Assembly: GCA_009778355.1 (NCBI GenBank)
Contig: WRJY01000305.1
Span: 1 to 12,833 of the forward strand
Direction of reading: 5' to 3'
Length of the DNA: 12,833 nucleotides
Source of the DNA: Desulfovibrionaceae bacterium
GTDB taxonomy: Bacteria; Pseudomonadota; Gammaproteobacteria; Burkholderiales; Burkholderiaceae_C
Both the position numbers and the translations under genes were made by a program. The notes beneath the pieces were generated by a model. That model searched no databases and was not told where the DNA came from. It saw only the letters and a list, made by a program, of their open reading frames with translations. Positions 1 to 5,766 of the stretch are shown one piece after another; within the stretch, counting starts at the first letter, position 1, and every line of letters starts with the position of its first letter.

Positions 1-501
1 GGCGCGGAACAACTGCGCCCCGCCCACGCCGAGCAGCGGCAAGATGGCGGCGGCCAGAATCAGAATGCCCATGCCGCCCATCCATTGCAAAACGGTGCGC
101 CAGACGTTGAGGGACACGGGCAGCGCGTCCAGCCCGCTGAGCACGGTGGAGCCGGTGGTGGTCAGGCCCGACACGGCCTCGAAATAGGCATGGGTGAAGC
201 TGAGTGTGCGGCCCACGCGGGCAAAGCCCAGCTCCAGCGGCAGCACGGCGCACAGCGGCAGCATGACCCAGACCAGGGTGACAAGGATGACGCCGTGGCG
301 CGCCTGCAAATCGCGCTTGTGGCGGCGCAGCCCCCACCACAGCAGCAGGCCAGCGCAGGCCGTGATGCCCATCGACCACGGGTACACGTGCCAGATGCCA
401 TCTTGCATGTACCAGGACACGCCCAGCGGCAGCAGCATGGCGCAAGCGAACAGAACCATGAGCATGCCCAGCACGCGCAGCACGGGGAGCAGATCACGCA
501 T
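1..501 (-). CDS. trkH: Potassium uptake protein TrkH, N-terminal part (runs off the window)
   Basis: Inner-membrane, ion-conducting subunit of the Trk potassium uptake system, which works with the cytoplasmic gating subunit TrkA. The frame starts with MRDLLPVLRV at the ATG complementary to 499-501 and stays open to base 1, giving 167 residues, about a third of a normal TrkH. Hydrophobic segments are visible at about residues 8-28, 42-57, 70-90 and 143-160. The first pore loop is recognisable at residues 112-120 (GLTTTGSTV), matching the TTTG-type selectivity-filter segment of the TrkH/KtrB family, followed by a WMGGMGI segment typical of the next helix. No clear Shine-Dalgarno sequence precedes the ATG. 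It lies downstream of trkA on the same strand, as expected for a trkA-trkH pair, but 341 bp of repeat-rich DNA separates them. The family call is firm; the C-terminal part cannot be judged. Confidence 0.9.
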   Translation of the reverse strand, partial: MRDLLPVLRVLGMLMVLFACAMLLPLGVSWYMQDGIWHVYPWSMGITACAGLLLWWGLRRHKRDLQARHGVILVTLVWVMLPLCAVLPLELGFARVGRTLSFTHAYFEAVSGLTTTGSTVLSGLDALPVSLNVWRTVLQWMGGMGILILAAAILPLLGVGGAQLFRA

Positions 502-569
502 GGCGGCTCATTGGAAACGGGTTGGGTTCAGAGGGGCGCGGCAGTTGCTCCCCGCCGGGGGCTGGGGTA

Positions 570-626
570 GTTGGGCGTTGGGCGTTGAGCGTCAGGACGC
601 TGAACGCTCAACGCTGAACGCTCAAC
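570..626. repeat. Heptamer array in inverted orientation (GTTGRGC / GCTSAAC)
   Basis: The left half (570-590) is three consecutive 7-mers: GTTGGGC, GTTGGGC, GTTGAGC. The right half (599-626) is four consecutive 7-mers on the complementary pattern: GCTGAAC, GCTCAAC, GCTGAAC, GCTCAAC, which is also a perfect 14-bp tandem duplication (599-612 and 613-626). GTTGAGCGT at 584-592 pairs perfectly with ACGCTCAAC at either 604-612 or 618-626, so alternative stem-loops are possible. Confidence 0.8.
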
Positions 627-673
627 CCCGATCCCTTTCTCGACAACCCCAAAAAAAGAAGGGAGGGCTAGAG

Positions 674-716
674 TGGGGGCCAGCGGCGCATCCGGTGGTG
701 ACGCCGCTGGCCCCCA
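674..716. repeat. Perfect inverted repeat, 15-bp GC-rich arms, 13-nt loop
   Basis: Bases 674-688 (TGGGGGCCAGCGGCG) are the exact reverse complement of 702-716. The stem would be very stable. On the minus strand it is followed, after 13 nt, by a run of T residues (complement of 651-660). This gap is longer than in a classical intrinsic terminator, so it is scored as a repeat with possible attenuator function rather than as a terminator. Confidence 0.75.
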
Positions 717-722
717 TCCCAA

Positions 723-743
723 CCTTCCCCCAGAGGGGGAAGG
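723..743. repeat. Perfect short hairpin CCTTCCCCC-AGA-GGGGGAAGG
   Basis: Nine-base arms at 723-731 and 735-743 flank a three-base loop. It sits 7 bp from the larger inverted repeat, and the two together look like one composite dispersed intergenic repeat. No T-run follows directly on either strand. Confidence 0.65.
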
Positions 744-842
744 AGCCAAACACTCCAATCCCTTTTGCGGCAGCCTCTTTGAGGTCGGCCTCAAAACCAG
801 CGGCGCAAAAATGTTCACGTTTGAACCCGGCATGGTTCGCCG

Positions 843-2321
843 TCAGAAGAAAGTGGCGCTGACGCGAAACAGGTTTTCGACGTCGCGCACCAGGCGCTTG
901 CTGGGCAGGAAAAAGACCACGTGGTCGCCGTTTTGAATCACGGTGTGGCTGCGGGGAATGATGACCTCGATGGCGGCTTGGCCATCGCCTTGCCTGCCCG
1001 CATCGCCGGCGATGCCTTCCGCGTCCGGGATGCCGCGCACGATCAGGCCGATGTGCACGTCCTCGGGCAGGCGCAGGTCTTCCACCTTGCGCCCAACCAC
1101 GCGCGAGCTTTTGCGGTCGCCGCGCGCCACGATCTCCAGCGCCTCGGCCACGCCGCGCCGAAGGCTGTGCACGGCCTGCACGTCGCCGCGGCGCACGTGG
1201 GCCAGCAACTCGCCCAGCAGGGCTTGCGCGGGCGTCAGGGCAATGTCGATCTGCGTGCCATGCACCAAATCGGCGTAGGCGCGGCGGTCCACCAGCGCCA
1301 GCACGCGGCGCGCGCCCATGCGCTTGGCCAGCAGGGTGGACATGATGTTGTTTTCGTCGTCGTTGCCGAGGGCCAGGAACAAATCGACATCCTCGACGTT
1401 TTCGTTGCGCAGCAATTCCTCGTCGGTGGCGTCGCCTTGCAGCACCAGCACCTCGGCTGGCAGCGCCGCCGCCAGGCTCAGGCATTGCTGCTCGCTGCGC
1501 TCGATGATCTTGATGTGAAAGCGCCCCGGCGTCTGCGTCAGCTTGTGGGCCAGGCGCAGGCTGACCTGGCCACCGCCGGCCACCATGATGCGGCGCACCG
1601 GGCGCAGGAGCCGTCCTTCGGGGAGATTGATGACGCTCAACGCCTCGGGCAAATGCCCGGCCGCCGCCAGGATGAACACCTCGTCGCCCGGCTCGACGGT
1701 GGTGGCGCCATCGCAGCGCACGAAGCGGTCGGGCTCGTCGGGAAACAGGCGGTAAATCGCCACGATGCGCATTTCCAGATCGGGCCTGAGGGCGCGGATT
1801 TCGGCAATCTGCAAGCCCACGGCGGGCGCGCCGGCGCGCGCGCGCACCGCGGCCAGCGCCGCCCGCCCGTCGGCGAAGGCGCGCACCTGCATGGCCTGGG
1901 GGTATTCGATCAGCTTGCAGATGTAGCTGGTCAGCGACTCCTCGGGGCAGATGATGCGGTCCACGCCGAAGCCGTCCTTGCCCAGCAACTGGCCTTCGTG
2001 CTCCAGCGCCAGACTCGACGAGTGCACGCGCGCAATCCGCGTCGGAATGCCGAACATGGCCTGCGCCAGCTTGCAGCAGACCAGGTTGGTTTCGTCCAGC
2101 GAGGCGCAGGCAATCAGCAGGTCGGTGTCGCGCGCGCCGGCCTCGGCCAGTACCTGCGGATCGATGCCGCTGCCCAGCACGCCGCGCAGGTCAAAGCGCG
2201 ACTCCAGCGCGCGCAGGCATTCGGCGTTGGTATCGATGACGGTAATGTCGTTCTTCTCCGACACCAGGCTCTCGGCCACGCTGTAGCCCACGCGGCCCGC
2301 ACCCAAAATGATGATTTTCAT
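843..2321 (-). CDS. trkA: Trk system potassium uptake protein TrkA
   Basis: Cytoplasmic NAD(H)/nucleotide-binding regulatory subunit that gates the TrkH potassium channel. The 492-residue protein has the duplicated RCK architecture. The first Rossmann fold starts at residue 2, with the glycine motif GAGRVG at 7-12 and an acidic strand end (VIDTN, 28-32), followed by a TrkA-C domain at about 145-235. The second fold starts near residue 244 (VAGGGQVS, 247-254), followed by a second TrkA-C domain ending at the C-terminus. E. coli TrkA has 458 residues; much of the extra length here seems to be a Gly/Ala-rich loop at about 431-450 in the last domain. The start at the ATG complementary to 2319-2321 (MKIIILGAG) gives the canonical N-terminus; the frame stays open upstream but codes nothing family-like, and no strong Shine-Dalgarno sequence is seen. 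It precedes trkH on the same strand. Confidence 0.95.
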   Translation of the reverse strand: MKIIILGAGRVGYSVAESLVSEKNDITVIDTNAECLRALESRFDLRGVLGSGIDPQVLAEAGARDTDLLIACASLDETNLVCCKLAQAMFGIPTRIARVHSSSLALEHEGQLLGKDGFGVDRIICPEESLTSYICKLIEYPQAMQVRAFADGRAALAAVRARAGAPAVGLQIAEIRALRPDLEMRIVAIYRLFPDEPDRFVRCDGATTVEPGDEVFILAAAGHLPEALSVINLPEGRLLRPVRRIMVAGGGQVSLRLAHKLTQTPGRFHIKIIERSEQQCLSLAAALPAEVLVLQGDATDEELLRNENVEDVDLFLALGNDDENNIMSTLLAKRMGARRVLALVDRRAYADLVHGTQIDIALTPAQALLGELLAHVRRGDVQAVHSLRRGVAEALEIVARGDRKSSRVVGRKVEDLRLPEDVHIGLIVRGIPDAEGIAGDAGRQGDGQAAIEVIIPRSHTVIQNGDHVVFFLPSKRLVRDVENLFRVSATFF

Positions 2322-2525
2322 GGCTGCGCGAACAAAGCGTGGGGGCAAGCGCGGACCGCGCCTCCACCGGATACGCTCCGTTTGAGCGGGGCTGGCGACC
2401 GGACGCATTCGGCGATGTTGAACGCATTCATGGGCTTGATTTTGACGCATGTAGCCAGGAATCGGCAAAGTGCCTCTCCGATTTCTTGCCGGCTGGCGAA
2501 CGCATCCAGCGGCCATTTCAGGTTT
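2322..2525. other. Intergenic region between the regulator gene and trkA, with ACGCAT repeats
   Basis: No gene is supported in these 204 bp. It should hold the trkA promoter unless trkA is read through from the regulator upstream. The hexamer ACGCAT occurs four times in the same orientation (2403-2408, 2422-2427, 2445-2450, 2500-2505), twice as ACGCATTC. No convincing sigma70 boxes or Shine-Dalgarno sequence were recognised. Confidence 0.5.
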
Positions 2526-4052
2526 TCAAATGTGCCTGGCGATTGCCCGCGCCACGGTATCGAAGTGCGCCGGGATGTCCTTCGGATCCACATGGCCGTA
2601 ACCCAGCACCAGGCCGGGCTGGCGGTGACGGCGATTGATGTAATAGCCCGACAGCGGCCGCGTGATGACGCCATCGGCCAGCGCCGCCGCGCTGATCGCG
2701 CCATCATCGCAGCCGGTCGGCAGCCGCAGCGCTGTGTGCAGACCCACGGCTTCGTCCTGTATCGGAAACGCATCGCCGAAGCGGCTGCGGATCGCATCGA
2801 GCAGGCACTGGCGGCGCTCGGCATAGACCAGGCGCATACGGCGGATGTGTGAAACGAAGTGGCCTTCGGCGATGAAGTCGGCCATGACCGCTTGCAGCAG
2901 GTACTGCCCGCCCCGGTAGATCTCGGCCAGTCCGAGCGTGAAGCCCTCGGCCAGATCCTCGGGCACCACCAGATACCCCATGCGCAGGCCCGGAAACAGC
3001 ACTTTGGAAAACGTTCCCATGTAGAGCACGCGCCCCGCTTCGTCCAGTCCCTGCAGCGAGGGCAAGGGCCGGCTGCCATAGCGAAATTCGCTGTCGTAGT
3101 CGTCCTCCACCACCCAGCAGCGCGCCGAGCGCGCGTATTCCAGCAGTTGGCGGCGGCGCGCCAGCGACATCACGGCGCCAAGCGGATATTGGTGCGAGGG
3201 CGAAACGACGATCAGCCGCGGAACAGGCTGCTGACCGGTCTGCGTCTGCCGCACGTGGCGCGCGAACTGCAAGCCCTCGTGATCGACCGGCGCCGGCAGC
3301 ACGTCGACGCCGGCGGCGCGCAGCACGCTGCGCACGCCCCAGTAACCCGGGTCTTCCATCCACACACGCTCACCCGCGTCGCACAGCATGTACGCAATCA
3401 GTTGCAGGCAGGTGTGGATACCGAAAGTCACGATCAGTTGCTCCGGCGTGCAGCGCACGCCGCGCGCAGTGCGCAGGTAACTGGCCAGCGCAGTGCGCAG
3501 CGGCGCATAGCCAGGGCCGACGGCATACGACAGCAACTCGGGCGAAGGCCTGCGCAACGCGCGGTTGGACAGCCGCGACCAGATGCGCAGCGGGAACATG
3601 CGTACATCAGGCACGCCGGGCATGAAGGCGCCCCACTGCCGCGTACCGGCGCCCGCGCCGTCAGTCAAGGCCATGCCGCGTTGCGAGAAGGTGGCGCGCG
3701 GCAAAAACATGCCCGCGCGATTTTCCCGGGGCGATGCGCGCGATTTGTTGTTGTAGGGCGAACCGACCAGCCGGTCGGGGTTGGTGTCGGCCACGAAAGT
3801 GCCGCTGCCGACCCCGCCGCGCACATAGCCTTCCGCGCTCAACTGTTCGTAGGCACGGATCACCGTGTTGCGCGAGATGCCCAATTCCCGTGCGAGCTGG
3901 CGCGAGGGCGGCAACTGCGTGCCCGCCTCCAGCGAGCCGCCAAAGATCGCATCCTGCAATACCCGGTAAAGCCGCCAGTAGACAGGCTCCACGCCTTCCG
4001 CGCCCTCCTCCGTGGCAGCGTCCAGGCGTTGCAGCACGAAGTCAGTCAACAT
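2526..4052 (-). CDS. MocR/GabR-family transcriptional regulator (GntR wHTH fused to aminotransferase-like domain)
   Basis: PLP-dependent transcription factor of the MocR subfamily of GntR regulators. Numbered from the ATG complementary to 4050-4052, the 508-residue protein has an N-terminal winged helix at about 24-90 (YWRLYRVLQDAI, LPPSRQLARELGISRNTV, and the wing GGVGSGTFVAD). A linker of about 45 residues follows, then a fold-type I aminotransferase domain from about 140 to the end. The SPSHQYPLG block (284-292), EDDYDSEFRYG (316-326) and GTFSKVLFPGLRMGY (346-360) are all conserved; Lys350 is the expected PLP Schiff-base lysine. It is divergent from the GabT-like aminotransferase gene, the classic arrangement for GabR-type control of omega-amino acid catabolism. 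An in-frame TTG at 4098-4100 has a GGGAG ribosome-binding site 7 nt upstream, so a start 16 codons earlier is a real alternative. The effector is unknown. Confidence 0.9.
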   Translation of the reverse strand: MLTDFVLQRLDAATEEGAEGVEPVYWRLYRVLQDAIFGGSLEAGTQLPPSRQLARELGISRNTVIRAYEQLSAEGYVRGGVGSGTFVADTNPDRLVGSPYNNKSRASPRENRAGMFLPRATFSQRGMALTDGAGAGTRQWGAFMPGVPDVRMFPLRIWSRLSNRALRRPSPELLSYAVGPGYAPLRTALASYLRTARGVRCTPEQLIVTFGIHTCLQLIAYMLCDAGERVWMEDPGYWGVRSVLRAAGVDVLPAPVDHEGLQFARHVRQTQTGQQPVPRLIVVSPSHQYPLGAVMSLARRRQLLEYARSARCWVVEDDYDSEFRYGSRPLPSLQGLDEAGRVLYMGTFSKVLFPGLRMGYLVVPEDLAEGFTLGLAEIYRGGQYLLQAVMADFIAEGHFVSHIRRMRLVYAERRQCLLDAIRSRFGDAFPIQDEAVGLHTALRLPTGCDDGAISAAALADGVITRPLSGYYINRRHRQPGLVLGYGHVDPKDIPAHFDTVARAIARHI

Positions 4053-4100
4053 CAAACGGCGAGGCGCGAAGCGGCGGAGGGAAGGACGCGCATCAACCAA

Positions 4101-4150
4101 AAATTGGCTCCCATAAAAATACGAAATTGGGTCTTAGTCTAATGCCAATT
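4101..4150. promoter_or_regulatory. Candidate MocR operator: three AATTGG half-sites in the divergent promoter
   Basis: AAATTGG occurs at 4101-4107 and again at 4124-4130, a direct repeat with a 23-bp period (about two helical turns). The second copy forms an inverted repeat with CCAATT at 4145-4150 across 14 bp. Between those arms lies a tandem hexamer, GTCTTA then GTCTAA (4131-4142). MocR-family regulators commonly bind repeated half-sites in the divergent promoter next to their own gene. The operator role is inferred. Confidence 0.5.
4108..4112 (-). promoter_or_regulatory. Ribosome-binding site supporting an alternative TTG start for the MocR gene
   Basis: On the minus strand GGGAG lies 7 nt before an in-frame TTG (complement of 4098-4100). 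The downstream ATG (4050-4052) has no recognisable Shine-Dalgarno sequence. This would add 16 residues (from MVDARPSLRR) to the regulator. The first AATTGG half-site would then overlap the ribosome-binding region. Confidence 0.4.
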
Positions 4151-4181
4151 CGTTCATACACTGGCTGCGCACGGAAGACTT

Positions 4182-4186
4182 GGAGA
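4182..4186 (+). promoter_or_regulatory. Ribosome-binding site of the gabT-like gene
   Basis: GGAGA lies 9 nt before the ATG at 4196 and fixes the start of the aminotransferase, although the frame stays open far upstream. Confidence 0.6.
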
Positions 4187-4195
4187 CCCTTCGAC

Positions 4196-5479
4196 ATGAA
4201 CGCCAAAGATCCACATCAAAATGCCCTATGGACCGCGCGCCGCCAGAACGCCACGCCGCGCGGCGTGAGTGTGCTGACCGAACATTACGCCGACCGCGCC
4301 GAGAACGCGCAGGTCTGGGATCTGGAGGGACGGCGGCTGATCGACTTTGCCGCCGGCATCGCCGTCGTCAACACCGGACACCGGCATCCCAGGATCGTTG
4401 CCGCCGTGCGCCGGCAACTGGAGCGTTTCACGCACACCTGCTATCAGGTGCTCCCCTACACGGACTACGTGGAATTGGCCGAAAGACTCAATGCCGTCAC
4501 GCCAGGGACGCACGCCAAGAAAACCGCGCTCTTCACCACCGGCGTGGAAGCGGTGGAAAACACCATCAAGATCGCGCGCGCCGCCACCGGCAGGCCGGGC
4601 GTAATCGCACTGACCGGCGCTTTCCATGGCCGCACCTTCATGGGCATGGCGCTCACCGGCAAGGTAACGCCCTACAAGACGGGCTTTGGGCCTTTCCCCG
4701 GCGGGGTGTATCACGTGCCCGCGCCGGTCGAATTGCACGGCGCCAGCGCCGACGAGGCGATCGATTCGCTACAGCGCCTGTTCAAAGCCGACATCGATCC
4801 GAAGCAGGTGGCTGCCATCATCTTCGAGCCAGTGCAGGGCGAAGGCGGGTTCTACCCCATGCCGGCGGCCTTCGTGCGCGCCTTGCGCGAACTCTGCGAC
4901 ACCCACGGCATCCTGATGATTGCCGATGAAGTGCAGACCGGGTTTGGCCGCACCGGCCGCTTGTTTGCCATGGAACACTACGATGTCGTCCCCGACTTGA
5001 TGAGCATGGCCAAGGGGCTGGGCGGCGGTCTGCCGCTGTCGGCCGTGACCGGGCGCGCCGAGATCATGGATGCGCCCGCGCCCGGCGGCCTGGGCGGCAC
5101 CTACGCGGGCAATCCGCTCGCCGTCGCCAGCGCGCTGACGGTGCTTGACGTGATAGCCGAAGAAAACCTGCCGGCGCGCGCCGAGCGGCTTGGCCAGCGC
5201 CTCAAGGCGGTACTGCAAGAAATGCGGGGGCAACAGCCTCGCATCGCCGACGTGCGCGGCTTGGGCGCGATGGTGGCCGTCGAGTTCTGCCACCCGCAAG
5301 ACGGCACGCCCGACGCCGAATTCACCAACGCCGTCCAACGCCGCGCCTTGCAAGCCGGGCTGCTGCTGCTCACCTGCGGCGTCTATGGCAACGTCATCCG
5401 GTTTCTGTTTCCGCTCACCATCGAGGATGCGGTATTCGAAGAAGGACTGGAAATTCTGCGGCAGGCGCTCAAGGGGTGA
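4196..5479 (+). CDS. gabT: Class III aminotransferase, 4-aminobutyrate (GABA) transaminase type
   Basis: PLP enzyme predicted to move the omega-amino group of GABA, or a close homologue such as 5-aminovalerate, to 2-oxoglutarate, giving the semialdehyde and glutamate. The 427-residue length is usual for GabT. Visible family blocks are FAAGIAVVNTGHRHP (51-65), FTTGVEAVENTIKIAR (113-128, the PLP phosphate-cup region), GAFHGRT (141-147), EPVQGEGG (211-218), IADEVQTGFGRTG (242-254, with Asp244 for the pyridine nitrogen) and MAKGLGGGLPLSAV (271-284, with Lys273 as the Schiff-base lysine). The C-terminal part (CGVYGNVIRFLFPLTIED) is very GabT-like. The gene is divergent from the MocR regulator and 287 bp upstream of the hydantoinase-type genes. 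No succinate-semialdehyde dehydrogenase is encoded here. Family certainty is high; substrate preference within GABA, 5-aminovalerate and 6-aminohexanoate is open. Confidence 0.9.
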   Translation: MNAKDPHQNALWTARRQNATPRGVSVLTEHYADRAENAQVWDLEGRRLIDFAAGIAVVNTGHRHPRIVAAVRRQLERFTHTCYQVLPYTDYVELAERLNAVTPGTHAKKTALFTTGVEAVENTIKIARAATGRPGVIALTGAFHGRTFMGMALTGKVTPYKTGFGPFPGGVYHVPAPVELHGASADEAIDSLQRLFKADIDPKQVAAIIFEPVQGEGGFYPMPAAFVRALRELCDTHGILMIADEVQTGFGRTGRLFAMEHYDVVPDLMSMAKGLGGGLPLSAVTGRAEIMDAPAPGGLGGTYAGNPLAVASALTVLDVIAEENLPARAERLGQRLKAVLQEMRGQQPRIADVRGLGAMVAVEFCHPQDGTPDAEFTNAVQRRALQAGLLLLTCGVYGNVIRFLFPLTIEDAVFEEGLEILRQALKG

Positions 5480-5766
5480 GCCGCCCGAAGCCTGCGCTTT
5501 ATCAAGGCATCATGGCCCCATGGCGCGCGCCCATGCGTCCGGACAAGCGTGTCTGAAAGCGGAATGCAAACCAGGGGCGGCGTTCAAAACTCTCGTTCAC
5601 ATCCATCTGCGCCGAGGAAAATCAACAAGTCACGACCAATGTGGCCAGGTGGCGGTAAAATAACGCCAAAACATCTGACGCGCTTGCGTTTCGGACATCC
5701 TCATGCCGGGATGCATAATATTTCAACTCAAAAATGAAAATGGATTTCAAATCAAAGGAGACAGCA
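5480..5766 (+). other. Leader region between gabT and hyuB
   Basis: No credible gene lies here. A GC-rich imperfect palindrome around 5520-5536 (ATGGCGCGCGCCCAT core) could end gabT transcripts, but it has no T-run. The last 60 bp are clearly more AT-rich than the surroundings and contain CATAAT at 5714-5719 as a possible -10 box; no good -35 box was found (weak TTCGGA at 5690-5695). GGCGGTAAAATAACGCC at 5651-5667 is an imperfect dyad. The length suggests that hyuBA has its own promoter or a regulated leader rather than simple read-through. Confidence 0.4.
5754..5760 (+). promoter_or_regulatory. Strong ribosome-binding site of hyuB
   Basis: AAAGGAG ends 6 nt before the ATG at 5767. It decides against the in-frame ATG at 5734, which would add 11 residues and lies upstream of this site. 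Confidence 0.8.

Larger units (their letters stand above)
502..842. other. Repeat-rich trkA-trkH intergenic region
   Basis: This 341-bp gap has no credible gene; the open frames crossing it are low-complexity and unlike any family. It holds three separate structures: a two-sided heptamer array (570-626), a perfect 15-bp-arm hairpin (674-716) and a second perfect hairpin with 9-bp arms (723-743). Read on the minus strand, in the direction from trkA to trkH, the 674-716 hairpin is followed 13 nt later by a T-rich tract (complement of 651-660). Transcripts leaving trkA could therefore be attenuated before trkH. The region resembles the dispersed intergenic repeats common in Burkholderiales, but I cannot confirm copy number from one window. 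Confidence 0.7.

Noticed and set aside
570..626. CRISPR-like repeat array
   Set aside because: Units are 7 bp with no spacers and no cas genes nearby; it is a tandem/inverted heptamer array.
674..716. Classical intrinsic terminator of trkA
   Set aside because: The stem is strong, but the T-rich tract begins 13 nt after it instead of directly, so it is reported only as a possible attenuator.
921..2852. 643-residue plus-strand open frame opposite trkA
   Set aside because: It is antisense to a clear TrkA, is His/Ala/Gln-rich without family motifs, and is explained by the high-GC third codon position of the opposite strand.
2859..4142. 427-residue plus-strand open frame opposite the MocR gene
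   Set aside because: It is a low-complexity antisense shadow; the minus strand encodes a full MocR protein with wHTH and PLP lysine.
4133..4162. Sigma70 promoter for gabT (TACACT at 4157-4162)
   Set aside because: The -10 match is fair, but no acceptable -35 hexamer lies 16-18 bp upstream, so it is too weak to list.
5640..5730. Sigma54 promoter or known riboswitch upstream of hyuB
   Set aside because: No TGGC-N8-TTGC pair with correct spacing, and no recognisable glycine, guanidine or similar aptamer core.
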